From Pelodera strongyloides (taxonomy: Eukaryota; Nematoda; Chromadorea; Rhabditida; Rhabditidae), in NCBI GenBank assembly GCA_036852015.1, contig JAANDG010000312.1, positions 104,704-168,703 of the forward strand: a stretch of 64,000 nucleotides of DNA. Direction: 5' to 3'. Positions 1-12,440 of this stretch are shown one piece after another. Numbering within the stretch: the stretch's first letter is position 1; every line of letters starts with the position of its first letter. Below the pieces are notes generated by a model that had not been told where the DNA came from, searched no databases, and was given only the letters and a program-made list of their open reading frames with translations. Position numbers and translations under genes: made by a program.

Positions 1-1122
1 CTTGTGCCGCAACAGTGCAAGACTTGTGCCATTACCTGTAGTGGTGGTGGTTACAACAGTTGTAGTAGTTGCACTAGCAGCAGTGGTTGTGGTGGTAACT
101 CCTGGTGCAAGAGTGGTAGTGGTTGTCCGTGGTCCTGTATATTACAGTACACACAACGCATGCATAATTACTTACAATTAGTTATTGGTGCACATTCAAT
201 ACATTATCTGTGGCAGTATCACAGGGTGGTGCACTCTTCCTAAGAGTTTTAGACATTACATTTAATGTGTGCTTTTCAATATTGTAAAGAGAATGTAATT
301 TTCAGTAACAGTGATTATTAGTATAAAGTATAAAGAATGGAGTTTGCAATTTTCTTGAATTTCATGTGTGCTTTGTAAGTTGTACATGCCGTGGCTTTCC
401 AAGTGCTGATAATATATAAGAATGAATATTGAATTCGCTTAAAAAATAGTTAAATCAATTATGTTTGATGAGTAGCCTTCGATGCTGAATTAAACAGTCA
501 AAAGTATCGGTTTTACAAGAGACCAGATTATCGGCTTTTTTTGCACCTACGGCAGCAGCGTATGTTTCAAGAACAAGATAAAGAGTTTTTGCAGCTCGCA
601 AATCAGTAAATCATTTGAACAAAGAAACGCAATGGAAAGTGTCCACAAAACAAAAATAAATGTTATTTCTCATGCGCCTGGCTATCTAAAAACGTTTCAA
701 GTAAATAAAGTAAACAAAACCGCAAAACGGCCACACATTTGCCTCAAATCTCAAATTTAACTTCACGAACTTCTTATATTACATTACAACAAAAAAAACA
801 TAAGACTAACTTGCCTTAATTACTAGCAACTAAATACCGGTCGGTTTTTGAAATACATCGAGTACACATTCTTATACCCTTATTACGCGTTCTATGCAAA
901 GGAGCATACTTTAGAATAAAAAAACCGAGCTAAATTCGAGCAAATTAGCATAAATACGTAAGCATAAATACGTAATTCAGTTGACCACGGTGCGTTTCAA
1001 AACCGGCCGTTATTTCGCTTTAATAAAAAAATTAACTTGTACAAACCTCCTCCGGTTGAAGTTGCCGCACATTCGAAGGTAGGACCAATACAGTAAGTAA
1101 GCAATAAAAATAGACGGATCAT
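1..1122 (-). CDS. Thr-rich secreted or surface protein, N-terminal part (runs off window)
   Basis: I do not recognise this gene. Exon 1 (1122-1047) starts with ATG and encodes a short signal peptide: MIR, then a hydrophobic run (LFLLLTYCIG), then a Cys-Ala-Ala region. It ends in phase 1 at a GGAG|GTTTGT donor. The next exon starts at 134 after TACAG, completes the codon, and reads almost pure threonine (TTTTT, TTTTVV, TTTTT runs) with a few Ala, Val and Pro. This is mucin-like, with many possible O-glycosylation sites. It either splices at 36 (CAG|GTAATG) or reads on to the window edge. The 912-bp intron holds one copy of the common ~180-bp inverted-repeat element. Phase agreement and the signal peptide are seen directly. 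Secretion is inferred. The rest of the protein lies outside the window. Confidence 0.5.
831..1023. repeat. ~180-bp inverted-repeat MITE, copy 1
   Basis: Ends read AAATACCGGTCGGTTTTTGA and its inverted partner TTATTTCGCTTT. The inside shares the GAGCTAAATTCGAGCAAATT core with eight other copies in the window. It lies in the intron of the Thr-rich gene. Confidence 0.75.
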
Positions 1123-4100
1123 CGAAATTTCCTAATTCTAAATTCTTTTTATTATTTATTAAATTACACCGAGGAAACAAATAAAATCACGGAAATCACG
1201 TCACGCCTTGTCGGTGAAGGTAAGGGGCTGGCGTTAGACCTTGTCATATAGTTCAGACCGGGCTGTTCAGTTCAGACACGAATGAAAGTTATATGTATAC
1301 ATATTTAAATAGTTATTAAATGGATAAAGGCAAGTTCAAACTACTACTAATAGAGCAACATCAATCATAGCTTATCCATTGAAAAAGGAGTTTATCGGGA
1401 ACAATACATGGTGTCTAATAGTCTACTACGGATAATGAACATAAACCTAACCTAAGTCAACATAAAGATAATAAAATCGTCTCTTTCTGAATGTATCTAG
1501 TTCGGTCGATGATACGCAACAGTGTACAGAAAAGGCCGGAATAGGGCAAGGCTTCCTAGACTAGCTCTGCTTTGGGGGGTTCCCAAGCTCCGCCCCCATA
1601 CCACCTTCACAACCCCTTGAAAGCACAATAAAACACTAATCCTACGAAATGTTTATCGTTTTAAAAGGCACAAAAAGGAACATTCACGCATTAGCCATTA
1701 AACAGGGCTTTGTATCTTTGATCTTGTACCTCAACTCAAGATGCACCTCGGGTAGTTCGCCCCGGAGCGAAGGTCCCCGACCACCTACCGTAATCCGTAC
1801 CCAAAAAAAAATTTAAACAACGTTGTATATGTGAAAGGACCACCCGTTGTGACGAGGAATAAACCCACAAAATGTGTGTTTATGGTACATCGTCTATCAT
1901 GGAGATAATTCCCCCAAATCCAGGGAGATACCTTCCTTTTGGGTAGGGAATCAGTTTTCTGCTTATACAAATTCAGTACAATTTCCCATGCAACTCAACC
2001 CTTTAAACGGAGTTCTCACTCAAAAATTGCTCATTGACAGCTGTTTGATGATCAACGGCTTACACGGCATCTAATTGGGAAAATGCGATTTTGGTCATGC
2101 CTGGAAAAAAGATAGCTAATGTGCTAGACATCCAATCCGGAGGTAGGATGCGGATTTAATTTAGTGCATTAGCTCATTTTCTGAACAAGAAATGCTTGCA
2201 ATATAACATCCATAATGTCAAATTATATTGTGACGTTTTCATCAAAGAACATCTAAAATCTAGACTGAGCATCAAACCCCAAATTATGCTCGCGCTTCGC
2301 ACTAACAAAGGAAGAAAGGCATAGGTGAGCGCAAACATTACGCTCTTGGTTTATACTGTCAGTCTGTCAGCTGTGCAATGGTTTGAAAGAAGACCGATCT
2401 GCAAGCATGTAAGTTATAGGATGCTACCTGCAACTTTTTTGCAAACCAACAATAAGACCTACATTAAGGACCTAAGGACCAATAATACTCCTAAGACATA
2501 CAAGGAAAAGAGAAAAGTTGCTTGCTGAATAATGTTTGATTTTTGGAAACCATGAAATTAGAAACCAACAGTCCAGATAACCAATTTCACATTTTCCTGA
2601 ATTTTTGCTGTCGTCATTTCTGAGCTCAGTTCTCTCTCTCTCTTTTACAAAGAACTTGTTGCATTTGAAAAACCGGATAGGTTTTGCAATCCTTATGAGG
2701 CTAATTTCTCGAGACTGAATTCCACTGGTGAAGACCAGGCTCTAGGAATTAAATAGGCTGATTATGCGACTAAGCTTAAAGCTTAAAGCTTAAAGCCTGG
2801 GAGAGAGCAACTAATCATGTGATCCACTTATTGTAAGTGGAACACGAATGTGCTTAGAATAAACGGTGAAAATGCTACCGAAACTAGACCCATGGCTTAG
2901 AAATATAGTATGCGCAGAATTTAGGTTTACTTTAAAGCGGTCGGTATGGTAAGTATCTAACGTGTTTGCTAAAAACGCGTTTCGTTATTCTATTCAAATT
3001 GTGTCCCAATCGAGAGTACGCTTCACAAACTATGTGCCATGCCGTTTTAGATGCTCCGGGTCACGAAAACAGCCTTTTCGCTTTTTATGGGGGAAAACTA
3101 GTCAGCAGTGTGTAGTGGTATTAGCACGCCTGTTCATAACACAAACCAATGAGGTATTAGCAAATCGACAGAGGACAAGATTTGCGTGTGTTATGCACTA
3201 TGGTTTTTACGGTAATTGCTAAAGCAGTAGTCACCTAGTCACTATGTTCGTTCAGGTATAGTGGTGTAGTTTCATCTCGACTATGCGGCAGGGGTGTGAA
3301 TAACATTATATGCGGGAAGTATATTGGCTAAGTAATGATCAAAAGCCAAGTAAATTCTACCCCAATAATAAAATACGTTCTATATCCCAACAACGTACAT
3401 ATGAAAAACAACGCAAAAACCTATTCTGGCAATTTTAATGTACTACCGCTTTCCATGAAACGAGGCTAGGCTAACAAGCCAGATTATTTCTAAAATGGTT
3501 CCATAATAGAGTGCAAGATAGAAAACTCCACTACGCATTGTCATCATTGCCATGCTCGTTTAAACCCGGAAGTCTGTTTGATTTCAGCAAATCTTTGAAA
3601 ACTTAATCGTCGCTCTCGTAAAACGTAAAACGAGAAATTAAATGAAATTAATGCCTATGGGATGGCCGCCCTGCAAGTCTTTCCGCGTTCTTCACTCATG
3701 CGTAAAGGCGGAGGTTCAAGGCTTTTCCTATCAAATCTAGTCGCCATTAGGCTACAAATTAACACAGTCCAAAGTCGCAACGCGGCTACAAAATAGCGCA
3801 ATTCAAAAGTTGCGGAAACACGTTTCTGAGAGCAGTGCGTGAGCGAGGAGTTTTTCGCAACAAGTCGAATCTTTGTCTCAATTATTAAAAAAAAATCTTA
3901 AATTATCCGGGAGGGCGCAAGTCGATGTACTTGTTGGTACCACTGCTATCAGTATAAAGGAAGTGTATGTTGAAATGTTGAAATGAATATGTATACACAC
4001 TGATAAAGAAACCAAATTTTATATTGTTTCTCAACTGCTTAAAGGTGTTTATCTTTCTTTTCTTGGGTGTTAATTACAACTCATTTCTCACTTATGGTTA

Positions 4101-4481
4101 GTACAGTTAGTTAATAAGCAGTCTACTCATATAAATAAATATACCTGATTAAATGGTGTGAACTACAAACGTACAAACTGTAAGAACATGTGTTACTTCC
4201 ACACAGTGGCATATGCAACTATAACCCAGGGTTACGTTTTACGGTCCATCCCACAAAGCCAGATGTTGTAACCGTAACCATTGCTACCTTGGGACGTTAG
4301 ATAAACTCAACTTGGGACTAACACAGATCTACTCCTACACTCGACAACACTTGTTGTACATTTCTACCTATTTCAACTATTCTTCGGCAGGGCAAAAACA
4401 GTCTTTTATTGGCCCTACTTTACCTTCTTATAACTTGTAACTTAACAGAGCAAATTACACTTTTCTCTAACCTGTAAATGA
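1123..4481. other. Intergenic region with no gene recognised
   Basis: No run of phased exons could be built on either strand. Open frames such as one at 2962-3222 have no good splice or family support. A 7-bp repeat (CTTAAAG, about 3.5 copies) lies at 2774-2797. I see nothing else of note. Confidence 0.5.
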
Positions 4482-6400
4482 ATGCTAGGCGCCAGACCTA
4501 GGCTCCTATTCCCTAAACCACGACAAGTTGGATTACTGTACTTCACCTGTTTATTAGTTTTTTGTCTGTTTGAAATAAACATGTGCGTCTGTGCCAGCTT
4601 ATTTCAAGCTGTGACTAGAGTTGCCCGGAAGATTCTGAGGACTCTTCTCGCAGTGGCAGGATTAACGAAGAAGAACAAGGTTAGATAATATACTCTTTTA
4701 TTTTTATTGTGCAGGCTTTCAATGGCAGGCGTTGCATGTCAGCATGTGTATTACGTATCACTAATAGCACAGAAAAAATAATTCCTATTCGGACGTAGAA
4801 TCGACAAAGACGCGACACCGGGGCTCGTGCAGCATGAAATTCAACTATAACCATCTTTTGTGGCTTCTCGTGAGAGCCCCAGACACAAATAAAATTCATC
4901 GGCTAATACTAAGCCGTTATTTTATTAATGTAAAAAAATTTCTCGCAAATTTCAACAAATTTCAGACGTTCGCAGCTACGTGTACTTCAGAACCCTCACG
5001 CGAGAATTTTCTGTGTGGTTCGGATAGGCCTGAACTTGACCAAAGTGATACTTTAGCAAACAATGAGGAGCGTGAGGTTAGTTATGTCCTAACAGACCTT
5101 CCCTAATAACACCAAGCCTTTGTCATCTCCTCTGAAAATTAAGTACTCATTGTATTCTTAATGTGTGTAGGAACATACGCGCCGGAAGAATTCTGTTGCA
5201 ATTTTCTTATGATATAACTATCTAATACCTTCGTTTTACAGAATGATTCTTTTCATTGCAATCTTTCACATAAGGATTACAATATATGGGTGGCTTAGGC
5301 TTAGGCTTAGGCTTAGGCTTAGGCTTAGGCTTAGGCTTAGGCTTAGGCTTAGGCTTAGGCTTAGGCTATAGAACAGCTTCTTGGTTCTTCCAACGTAAAC
5401 CTATAATTTTAACCTAATTTTCAGTGTCCCATCACGCTTCAATCCCAGCTTATCGAAACCGCAGCCATCGGAGCTACACGTACAGTATCTGGCACCCTTT
5501 CTATCCTTTCCAGAGCAGTTCCTGTGTCTGTAAGGGAAGTCGTTTCATTATTTAACAATTCGCTTATTTAGGAATATTGTTTATTTAAGAATATTAATAA
5601 GAACACTTTTTCTGAATTCGTGTACAAATAAAGATGCCTTCTATCAGTCTATCATTCATACACTAGTGCCTTATGCCTTATAATTATAAATCATAACTAA
5701 ACTTTCTAGAGAATATAATACAAATAGTTGGAACCACACACAGACACTGCCACCTTACATTACCTGATTCATTTAACCGTATGCTTTCGTTAACATTTAC
5801 TTAAACTTTCCAACCCTGTGCCTTTTATGTATGTTTCTTCTTATTAGCGAGTCGATGTGGCGAGTCATACAACTAGTAATTATTATTCAAACACTGAGTT
5901 CACATATGTTTTGTTTCTTTCCCGGTATACTTTTATGTAATAAATAATTATTTAGCCCAACGTTTTCGTTAATGTAAATAAACATTCACGAATTTATAAA
6001 TACAGAAAAGACGGACATCGACAAAAAGTAATTCAAATTTATACAAACGAGTTAATGACTGAGTAAAAAAATCATATTTAATGACCAATCAATAATAGGC
6101 GAGGTGTCGATTTTCTTTATCCGTATTGGTCCTTCAGTTTTGCTTCTCTTTCCTGTACGACTTTCTAAATTAAATATTTTGTCGAATTTATTTAACCTTG
6201 TTACGGTGATAGCCACAGATGTTTACTCAAATATCGCATATTTTTCCATTGTACGAACGCAGTTCCCAGGCAGGGACACCGCAAACTTGTTAGGCAAACA
6301 GTTGACCGAGTTAGCAATGAGGAAAAATCAGAGATATCAAAAGAAATACCTTAAAACCTTCGAGCGCCTTTTTCTCAGCCTCGTCCTAAAAAGAAAGTAA
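4482..6400 (+). CDS. Unrecognised small four-exon gene (about 183 aa)
   Basis: Exons 4482-4679, 4966-5076, 5425-5529 and 6263-6400 all begin and end in phase 0, each bordered by AG and GT, and sum to 184 codons including TAA. The first exon has a hydrophobic stretch (LLYFTCLLVFCLF) followed by a basic amphipathic segment (VARKILRTLLAVAGLTKKNK). The second is acidic with two cysteines. The third is small and Thr/Ser/Ala-rich, and the last is strongly basic (RKNQRYQKKYLK, ending LKRK). This could be a signal anchor or a mitochondrial protein. I cannot place it in a family. An alternative start is the ATG at 4580. An alternative end ignores the 5530 donor and stops at 5571. Intron 2 contains the long telomere-hexamer array. 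Consistent phase is the main support. Confidence 0.4.
5292..5367 (+). repeat. Interstitial telomere repeat (GGCTTA, about 12.7 units)
   Basis: The stretch is a perfect, uninterrupted run of the hexamer GGCTTA, which is TTAGGC in another register: the nematode telomere repeat. Ordinary gene-bearing DNA flanks both sides, so it is interstitial and not a chromosome end. It lies in an intron of the small unrecognised gene. Confidence 0.95.
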
Positions 6401-6536
6401 AATTCCATATTTCAACTGTAGAGTTTGTTCATAAGTTTTGTTATAGTATAGCTGTTTGAAAGAAAGGAAACATAGTAAGTAAACATATGTAATCATAGCC
6501 ACATTATAAACAATAAACTACGTGGCTGACAATGAG

Positions 6537-6690
6537 GCAGGTGGCGCAGTGGTCTAATTCGCTGTCTAGAGCAGCGCAGGCACTGCGGCTCGTCGGTTCG
6601 ACTCCTCTCCCGTGTAGAACAAGCCCCCTCTTTACACATAATACCAAGTACCAACTACACGATCGATAGACTAGATGACTAGCATACGCT
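6537..6690 (+). mobile_element. tRNA-derived SINE-like unit
   Basis: An A-box match (TGGCGCAGTGG) lies at 6542-6552 and a perfect B-box (GGTTCGACTCC) about 40 bp later, the internal pol III promoter layout. The flanking arms do not pair as a tRNA acceptor stem, and a tRNA-unrelated tail follows. A SINE or tRNA relic is more likely than a working tRNA. Confidence 0.5.
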
Positions 6691-6723
6691 ACCAAAATTA
6701 AGCATTAAAAGGTGAAAAAGGTT

Positions 6724-9700
6724 TCAGAGAAGAAATAAACCTACATCAGCATGTAGTCTCAAAGTGGTCGAAGCAGAATTAGTAGTTCCTTCCGCGCTGC
6801 CTCCCTTAACCGGGGCGGTAACTTGGCCCGTCACGGCTCCAGGTTTAGCAACACTAATCGACTGATTCTCTGTCGTTTCACTTGATCCCTTCGCTGGTGT
6901 AGCAGTTGTTGTTGTGGCAGCAGAAGGTACCGCATTTGCAGCAGAAGTTGCTGCATTAGCACTTTCCGCAGACAAAGTCACCGGCACAAGTTCGCTCTGC
7001 TCGGCCGACGTATCTTTTTTGAGAGCGTTTCGCTCGGCAATGCGATCTTGTAGGGTCTTCTGGTCCAGAGCTACAGTAGGGTCCAAAGGCCCCAATTTAG
7101 AATCGGTAGTCGGCTGCTCAAACATAATTGGAGCACACAATTCGGCCGAGCCTAAAACACTTATACTTTAATTTAATTATCAGTTAATTAAGAAAAGTAA
7201 AGGAAATGAGCAAAAGACAATTACCCCGAGTTTAGTGTTTCGTTTTGAGGGCGTTGGAAACCATATGTGATCTGTCGGTAAATTCCGTAAAATGAACCCA
7301 ATGGCCAAGTGTAGAGAAGCTACGAACACTATACGCGGAGCCCTCCCGCGTCGGAGAAAAAGGGCGCGGTTCTTCGCCGCGTGAGCCGCTTTGAACCAGC
7401 GAGCGACTGGCGAATATTTGGCGATAAATGGGCGCCGAAAAGTTTTGCGGCGAAGATCTGGCGACTCCCTTTTATCTTGCCGTGAAAGCTTCATATCGTA
7501 CCTCGTCCTCCGCTCGCGCGTTCTTTGTTTTCCTTTTCCTTGGAGCCTGACGGTTTTGGCTAAAGTACACAATTTGTTATGTTTTAAAGATTATTATATT
7601 AAACAAAACGACAAAGCTTGTTGAAAAAGCCAAACAGAAGCACAAAATCATGCCGATATAAAAAAATTTATGGTTAAAAAAACTAGAACTTAAAAAAAGT
7701 ATACCGCAGTATTCGTCGGTTCCTCAGCTCCGGGCAATTGGCTGCTGTGCAACAGTAAACGATGACCTGCAACACGTTCTTCATTGAAAATTATGATTGG
7801 GATGCTGGTAGTTCTAAAACCGTACCTTAACTTACCGTACGTTAACAAGATAAAGGCTATTTTGATTGGTTATTAAAAATGTCAATAAATAATAAATAAC
7901 ATAGATAATAAAAAATCCAACCCATTGGATTGGGACTCTTGGCCGCTGGGTCCATGGCCGCCTGTCTCTCGAGGACCCTCAATCTATCAGGTGTCAACTG
8001 ATTCAACATCAGAATCGGACGAAGAGTTTCGAATGAGACTTCCATCTTCTCCGAGATTTTCATCACCTAAAAATGGGAGATAATGTATTCATGCCCACAC
8101 CCATAAGAGCCAGCTTCCCCAACCCTCTGCTTTGGGAAAAACTAGGCACTTTGTGAAAAATACTACATGAGAATTTTATTATTTTTGGAATTATTTACTG
8201 TCCTCATCCGCGGCATAAACTGACACGCATAAAATTATGAAATGTTCTGCACCGGAACGTGTTGATCACATAACAGTAAAGGTACAACAGTTGGATATAA
8301 TAAGGTTGTAATAAGCTAAAAGTTCAGTAGAAGGGACACGAATTATAAGATCATTAATCAAGTGTTTGTACTTTGTAGTGTTTACCTTCTACTCAACAGA
8401 TACGTCTATAGCCTCCTACTAAACTTCTAAAAGAATAAAGGATACATGAAAAATCGCAAAACACCATACCGAACCGCAATTCTTGTCCGTCCCACAGTAA
8501 TTCGGGGCACTGAACACAGTGCACAATAGATTGCCGGACATCAGTTCATGGCCGTTCTGTAATCAATACAGTATGCTGGAACTAAGGTGTACGTTACCGT
8601 AGCTGCTACATTATAAACTACAGTACTCTGCTACAGTAGATTTACAGTATGCTACGAGATATTGCAGTTTGTCGCGTATGGTGTACGTATACTCAGAAAC
8701 TCAAACTTTCCAAAACACAAATTACAGTACAGCACAGTACAGTAAAAATTACAGTACGCTGCTACAGTAGGTTTACACGTTTACAGTATGCTCAAAATTC
8801 CAAAACACGCACCATAATCATTTCATGCGCGCGCACGATAAGGTCGAGATTCATTCGGAGGCAGAAGAGTTTAATCGAGTCATCTCCGAATACATACGAT
8901 GCAGAACGTTGCTGGAACAGATCAAAAAATTCAACTCATAAATATGAAAAAAAAAGCCATGAGTGATTGCTAGTAATCCTTATGCCTTCTCTATATATAT
9001 TTGATAAATAAATAATGCTATTACTTTCAAATAAATATCGTTGTTGCAAAAACACGTGACACTGGGCGAGCGAACATATAACCAGGGTCTTTGATTTTTC
9101 GGTGTATTTTTTAATATGCTTGGCCTTGGGTGTTTTATATTTATTTATTAAATACACCAAAAGGGTGCATCCGAGGATGAAAATTAAAAACGAACATACA
9201 ACCACATCATCTTTTAACTCTCTTAATAACAAACTCTTTTATTACAGTATATTATCCATCTATCTTTGAGAGAAGAAGATCGTATACCTTATTTGGTAGG
9301 AATCCGCAGCTGTCCTTGGTCGGGTCACTCCACATCAGATCGAGTTGGACGCCCTCGTCGCACTCACGCACGGTCTTCGGTTTCTATAAATAGAACATAA
9401 CCCTGGTTTAATTACCCGAGTTTGAGGTTAGCGTTAACCCGAGCCCTCATATAACACACAGTTACAGCTCACGAGGTAAGAAAAGAAACGCATTTGTTTA
9501 AAGGGGTTAGACACTCCGTGGCAAATCTAATGATTGATCAGATCGATGCAAAAAGGTTTACCTTCAACTTTTTCAGTGTTTCCCAACTGTCAATATGCGG
9601 GCTAATTCCACCGTGCATGCACAGGATCCTCTGTGAAACGCGGGCACACAACGGCATCTCGTTGAACACCTGGAGCAGTGCCCATTATTTGGTGTCTATG

Positions 9701-11256
9701 ATCCTGCTACCTATTTTGCCCATATAATTTCCTGTGTGCGTCCCGAGCAGCCAAGCCACTAGCCACTGATCGGCGGATAACATATAATTTGATACATATT
9801 GGTTGAAAGTGCGCGCGGCGAGACAAACTTTTTCGCAGCGCCCAATCAAATGTCTAGCAATAAGTCGGCCATTTCTACACGAGAATCTTACGCAGTGTGA
9901 TTACCAGTTATTATTTTTCTATTGCAACATGTCCATGTAAATATTTAAAACTTATAATAACCTCTTGAAATATTCTCCACATCTTGACCGTTCTCTTCCG
10001 CCTTAGTTCCTCATAAAACCCATAAATGCGATTCATTTTAGAGCACTCGTGGTTGCCGCGCAGCAGTTGAATTCGATCCGGGTACAAGATTTTGAAGCAC
10101 AGCAACAACATAATCACCTAGCATGACGATAATTGTACATTTTGTTAACTTTATACTCATTCATGACATATGCCACAGAACAAGCTACGGTGGAGGTCAA
10201 GCAATGTCTTTGACACTGCATGAAATGTCACGAGATCTTGGCGAAATTGTTATTTATGAGACTTCGATAGTGCGCGACTTTGTCATCGCACACTGCGTGG
10301 AGCGCCGCAATATTCTCGCACCAGTTTTGCTGCCAAAAAAATCCATTTTCTCTCCAGACATGTGTAGCAAAGGTCATGTTCAATCGCTGCAACAAGTGGT
10401 TATTTTCCATCAGGCCCGTTGACGAGCTCACCGGCGAACCACCACCGGAATTAGAATATTGCATAAATTAGAGAGCTCACGGCTGAACCACTTCCGGAAT
10501 TAGCATAGAAACCATTACCTCAAACGACATCTTGCATCTATCGACATAGTCGCCCAGGAAGAGGAGCTTAGTCTCGGGAGGATGTCCGACGATCTGAACA
10601 ATACAATTATTGACAGGAAAACTTTGTGTGTTGGAAGTATATGGGTATATAAGTGTGTCCGTGCAGTGTGGGTGTTATGTTTACGGTGTATGAACGTTTA
10701 CGGTGTCTGTTCTGGCAGCATACTTCGATGTGCTCGAAGTATGATACCAGAACAGAAGCATGGAATAGTGGGTTCCCTTTCCATAAAAATCGATAATCAA
10801 TATACGTATCGTGGTTTAAAAATCGATATTCAGCACCTTAAACCATTTGATCAAATCGGGAAATTGGCCGTGTGTGTCTCCAAAAATAGTCAATGGAACG
10901 GTCATCTCAATCATTGCGGGCAAAGGAGCGAGAATCGCTTTCGCCTCGTCCAGAATTGCATAAATCTAAAAATATGCATTTCTTTCAAATACAGAGTTTA
11001 GCGTGCGGCGTCAAAAGAAGTGAGCGGATACCACATCGCGCGCACTCAAATGACGTAAGTGGGAAAGTAAGAGAAAATCTGCTGCGCGAACAGAACCTAA
11101 AACCTGTACGATGAGCAGCGTCACCCAAAAGTTGGCACTACTATCGCCCCCGCGAATCCCTTTTGTATAATTGGTCATATATAGTGTATCAAAATAAGAG
11201 CTTTTCAGGCGTCCTCTTTTCTCTCTCTCACCTCCCTCTCTCTCTTTTCTCTCTCT

Positions 11257-11343
<87 letters not shown>

Positions 11344-11739
11344 ATCACACTTCCATACCTGAACATCGGAAAATCCAGAAATAGATTCAGCACGCAACAG
11401 AAGTCGTGACATTCTATCAGCCATCGAGAGCACATCCTTCTTCTGGAAAGAGAAATCGATATGTTAAAAAATCGTCAGCCTTCAAAAACAATCATTTTTC
11501 GGAAACCACTGTAGTTTCCCACGAGGTATCATGTATGATTACTGTAGATCACCGTAACTTTGTCAATCCTGTGGATAATTTAACCTATGACAACCGTTTC
11601 TAGGGAACTCGGGAACCGCACACAATTGAGGTACAGTAAAACACTGGAGTACATTACAGTTCCTTAAACTACCGTAACCCTCTAAATTTCCAAAATAACT
11701 TACCGAAAAGAGTGAATGGGTGGCCCTTTGAATCGACAT
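6724..11739 (-). CDS. PP1-like serine/threonine protein phosphatase (480 aa)
   Basis: Eleven exons, all in phase: 11739-11704, 11442-11359, 10965-10837, 10593-10519, 10117-9962, 9669-9562, 9383-9288, 8911-8813, 8556-8470, 8066-7922 and 7151-6724. The PPP-family metal and phosphate residues are in order: GDTHGQ (usually GDIHGQ), GDYVDR followed by Cys where Gly is usual, [15 protein letters not shown], the arginine before SYVFG, LIVRAHE and FSAPNYCG. These are the residues that hold the two metals and the phosphate, so activity is expected. PP1 catalytic subunits are about 330 aa. This one adds a roughly 160-residue Ala/Thr/Ser-rich tail. Nematodes carry expanded, fast-changing PP1-like sets, often germline-expressed, and this looks like one of them. 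The first exon codes for only 12 residues and is the least certain. It is the third minus-strand gene after rpb-10 and the GET2-like gene, starting 0.7 kb downstream of the latter. Confidence 0.88.
10708..10754. repeat. Short near-perfect hairpin
   Basis: Arms TGTTCTGG..CATACTTCGA and TCGAAGTATG..CCAGAACA pair around a 5-nt loop. It lies in an intron of the PP1-like gene. It may be a terminal remnant of a small inverted-repeat element or an RNA hairpin. Confidence 0.6.
11212..11341 (+). repeat. CT microsatellite
   Basis: An impure CT/TTCT-rich run becomes a pure (CT)n tract over roughly its last 80 bp. It lies in intron 2 of the PP1-like gene. Translations full of Ser-Leu or Arg-Glu pairs across it are artefacts of this repeat. 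Confidence 0.9.
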
Positions 11740-12440
11740 GTTTTTACCGTAAGACCTTCACTTCGAGTATTCTTTTCAGTATCAGAACAGACTGTGTTTT
11801 TGAATTGAACGATCGTACGAGTAGGGAGGCACTATACAAAATAATAAGCAGATTTCCATATCTCGGAGACTTTAAATGACATGCATTTGACGTTGGTCAA
11901 CATACACGTTTCAAGAATGATTTAATTTTCAAGCAGGTACGATTCAATAAAAAAAGATTTTCCTCTTCTGTTTCTGTGCAAGTATGTTATGTTGTGCACT
12001 CATTACCAGTAAATTATCAGATTTATTTTATTCATAAATTTTCGCAACAATGGATGATATTCGCAACTTTGTCCGTCTGTACTCCAAGCAGCCAAAAAAG
12101 TCAATAATAATGAACAGTTGAAAAACAAACAACGATAAAGATACAATTTATTTGAACAAAATAGGTTAAAATGAACCCGTGTAATAACTAATATATCACC
12201 TTACGGAGACCGTATCATAAAATAAGTAGTTCTAGTTCGAGAAAAAAGATGCTCCAAAATAAAAAAACAAGCCAAACAAAAAACTCACATGACGGTCAGT
12301 GGCTATAAGAATATCATATAACAAAAAACATCACAGTGAATACACTAATATATAAGATACCATATTTTCTAATAGAATAAACTGATAAACGGACCGATAA
12401 ACTCTCTTCTCCATGCAATATCTTTCCTCACAAGCAAGCA
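11740..12440. other. Spacer between GET2-like gene and PP1-like gene
   Basis: This AT-rich spacer lies between two minus-strand genes, so it holds the 3' UTR of the GET2-like gene and possibly the promoter or outron of the phosphatase. I see no coding exon. Several TACTGTAG-type motifs near 11520-11650 belong to a dispersed short repeat. Confidence 0.5.

Noticed and set aside
2962..3222. 86-codon plus-strand frame
   Set aside because: No plausible ATG, splice context or family resemblance. Likely chance.
5292..5367. Chromosome end
   Set aside because: Unique, gene-bearing sequence continues on both sides.
10228..10464. 78-codon minus-strand frame within the PP1-like gene
   Set aside because: It lies between exons 4 and 5, which join in phase without it, and has no phosphatase motif.
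11011..11435. Arg-Glu and Ser-Leu repeat open frames
   Set aside because: They are translations of the CT microsatellite in a PP1-like intron. The real exon 2 uses only 11442-11359.
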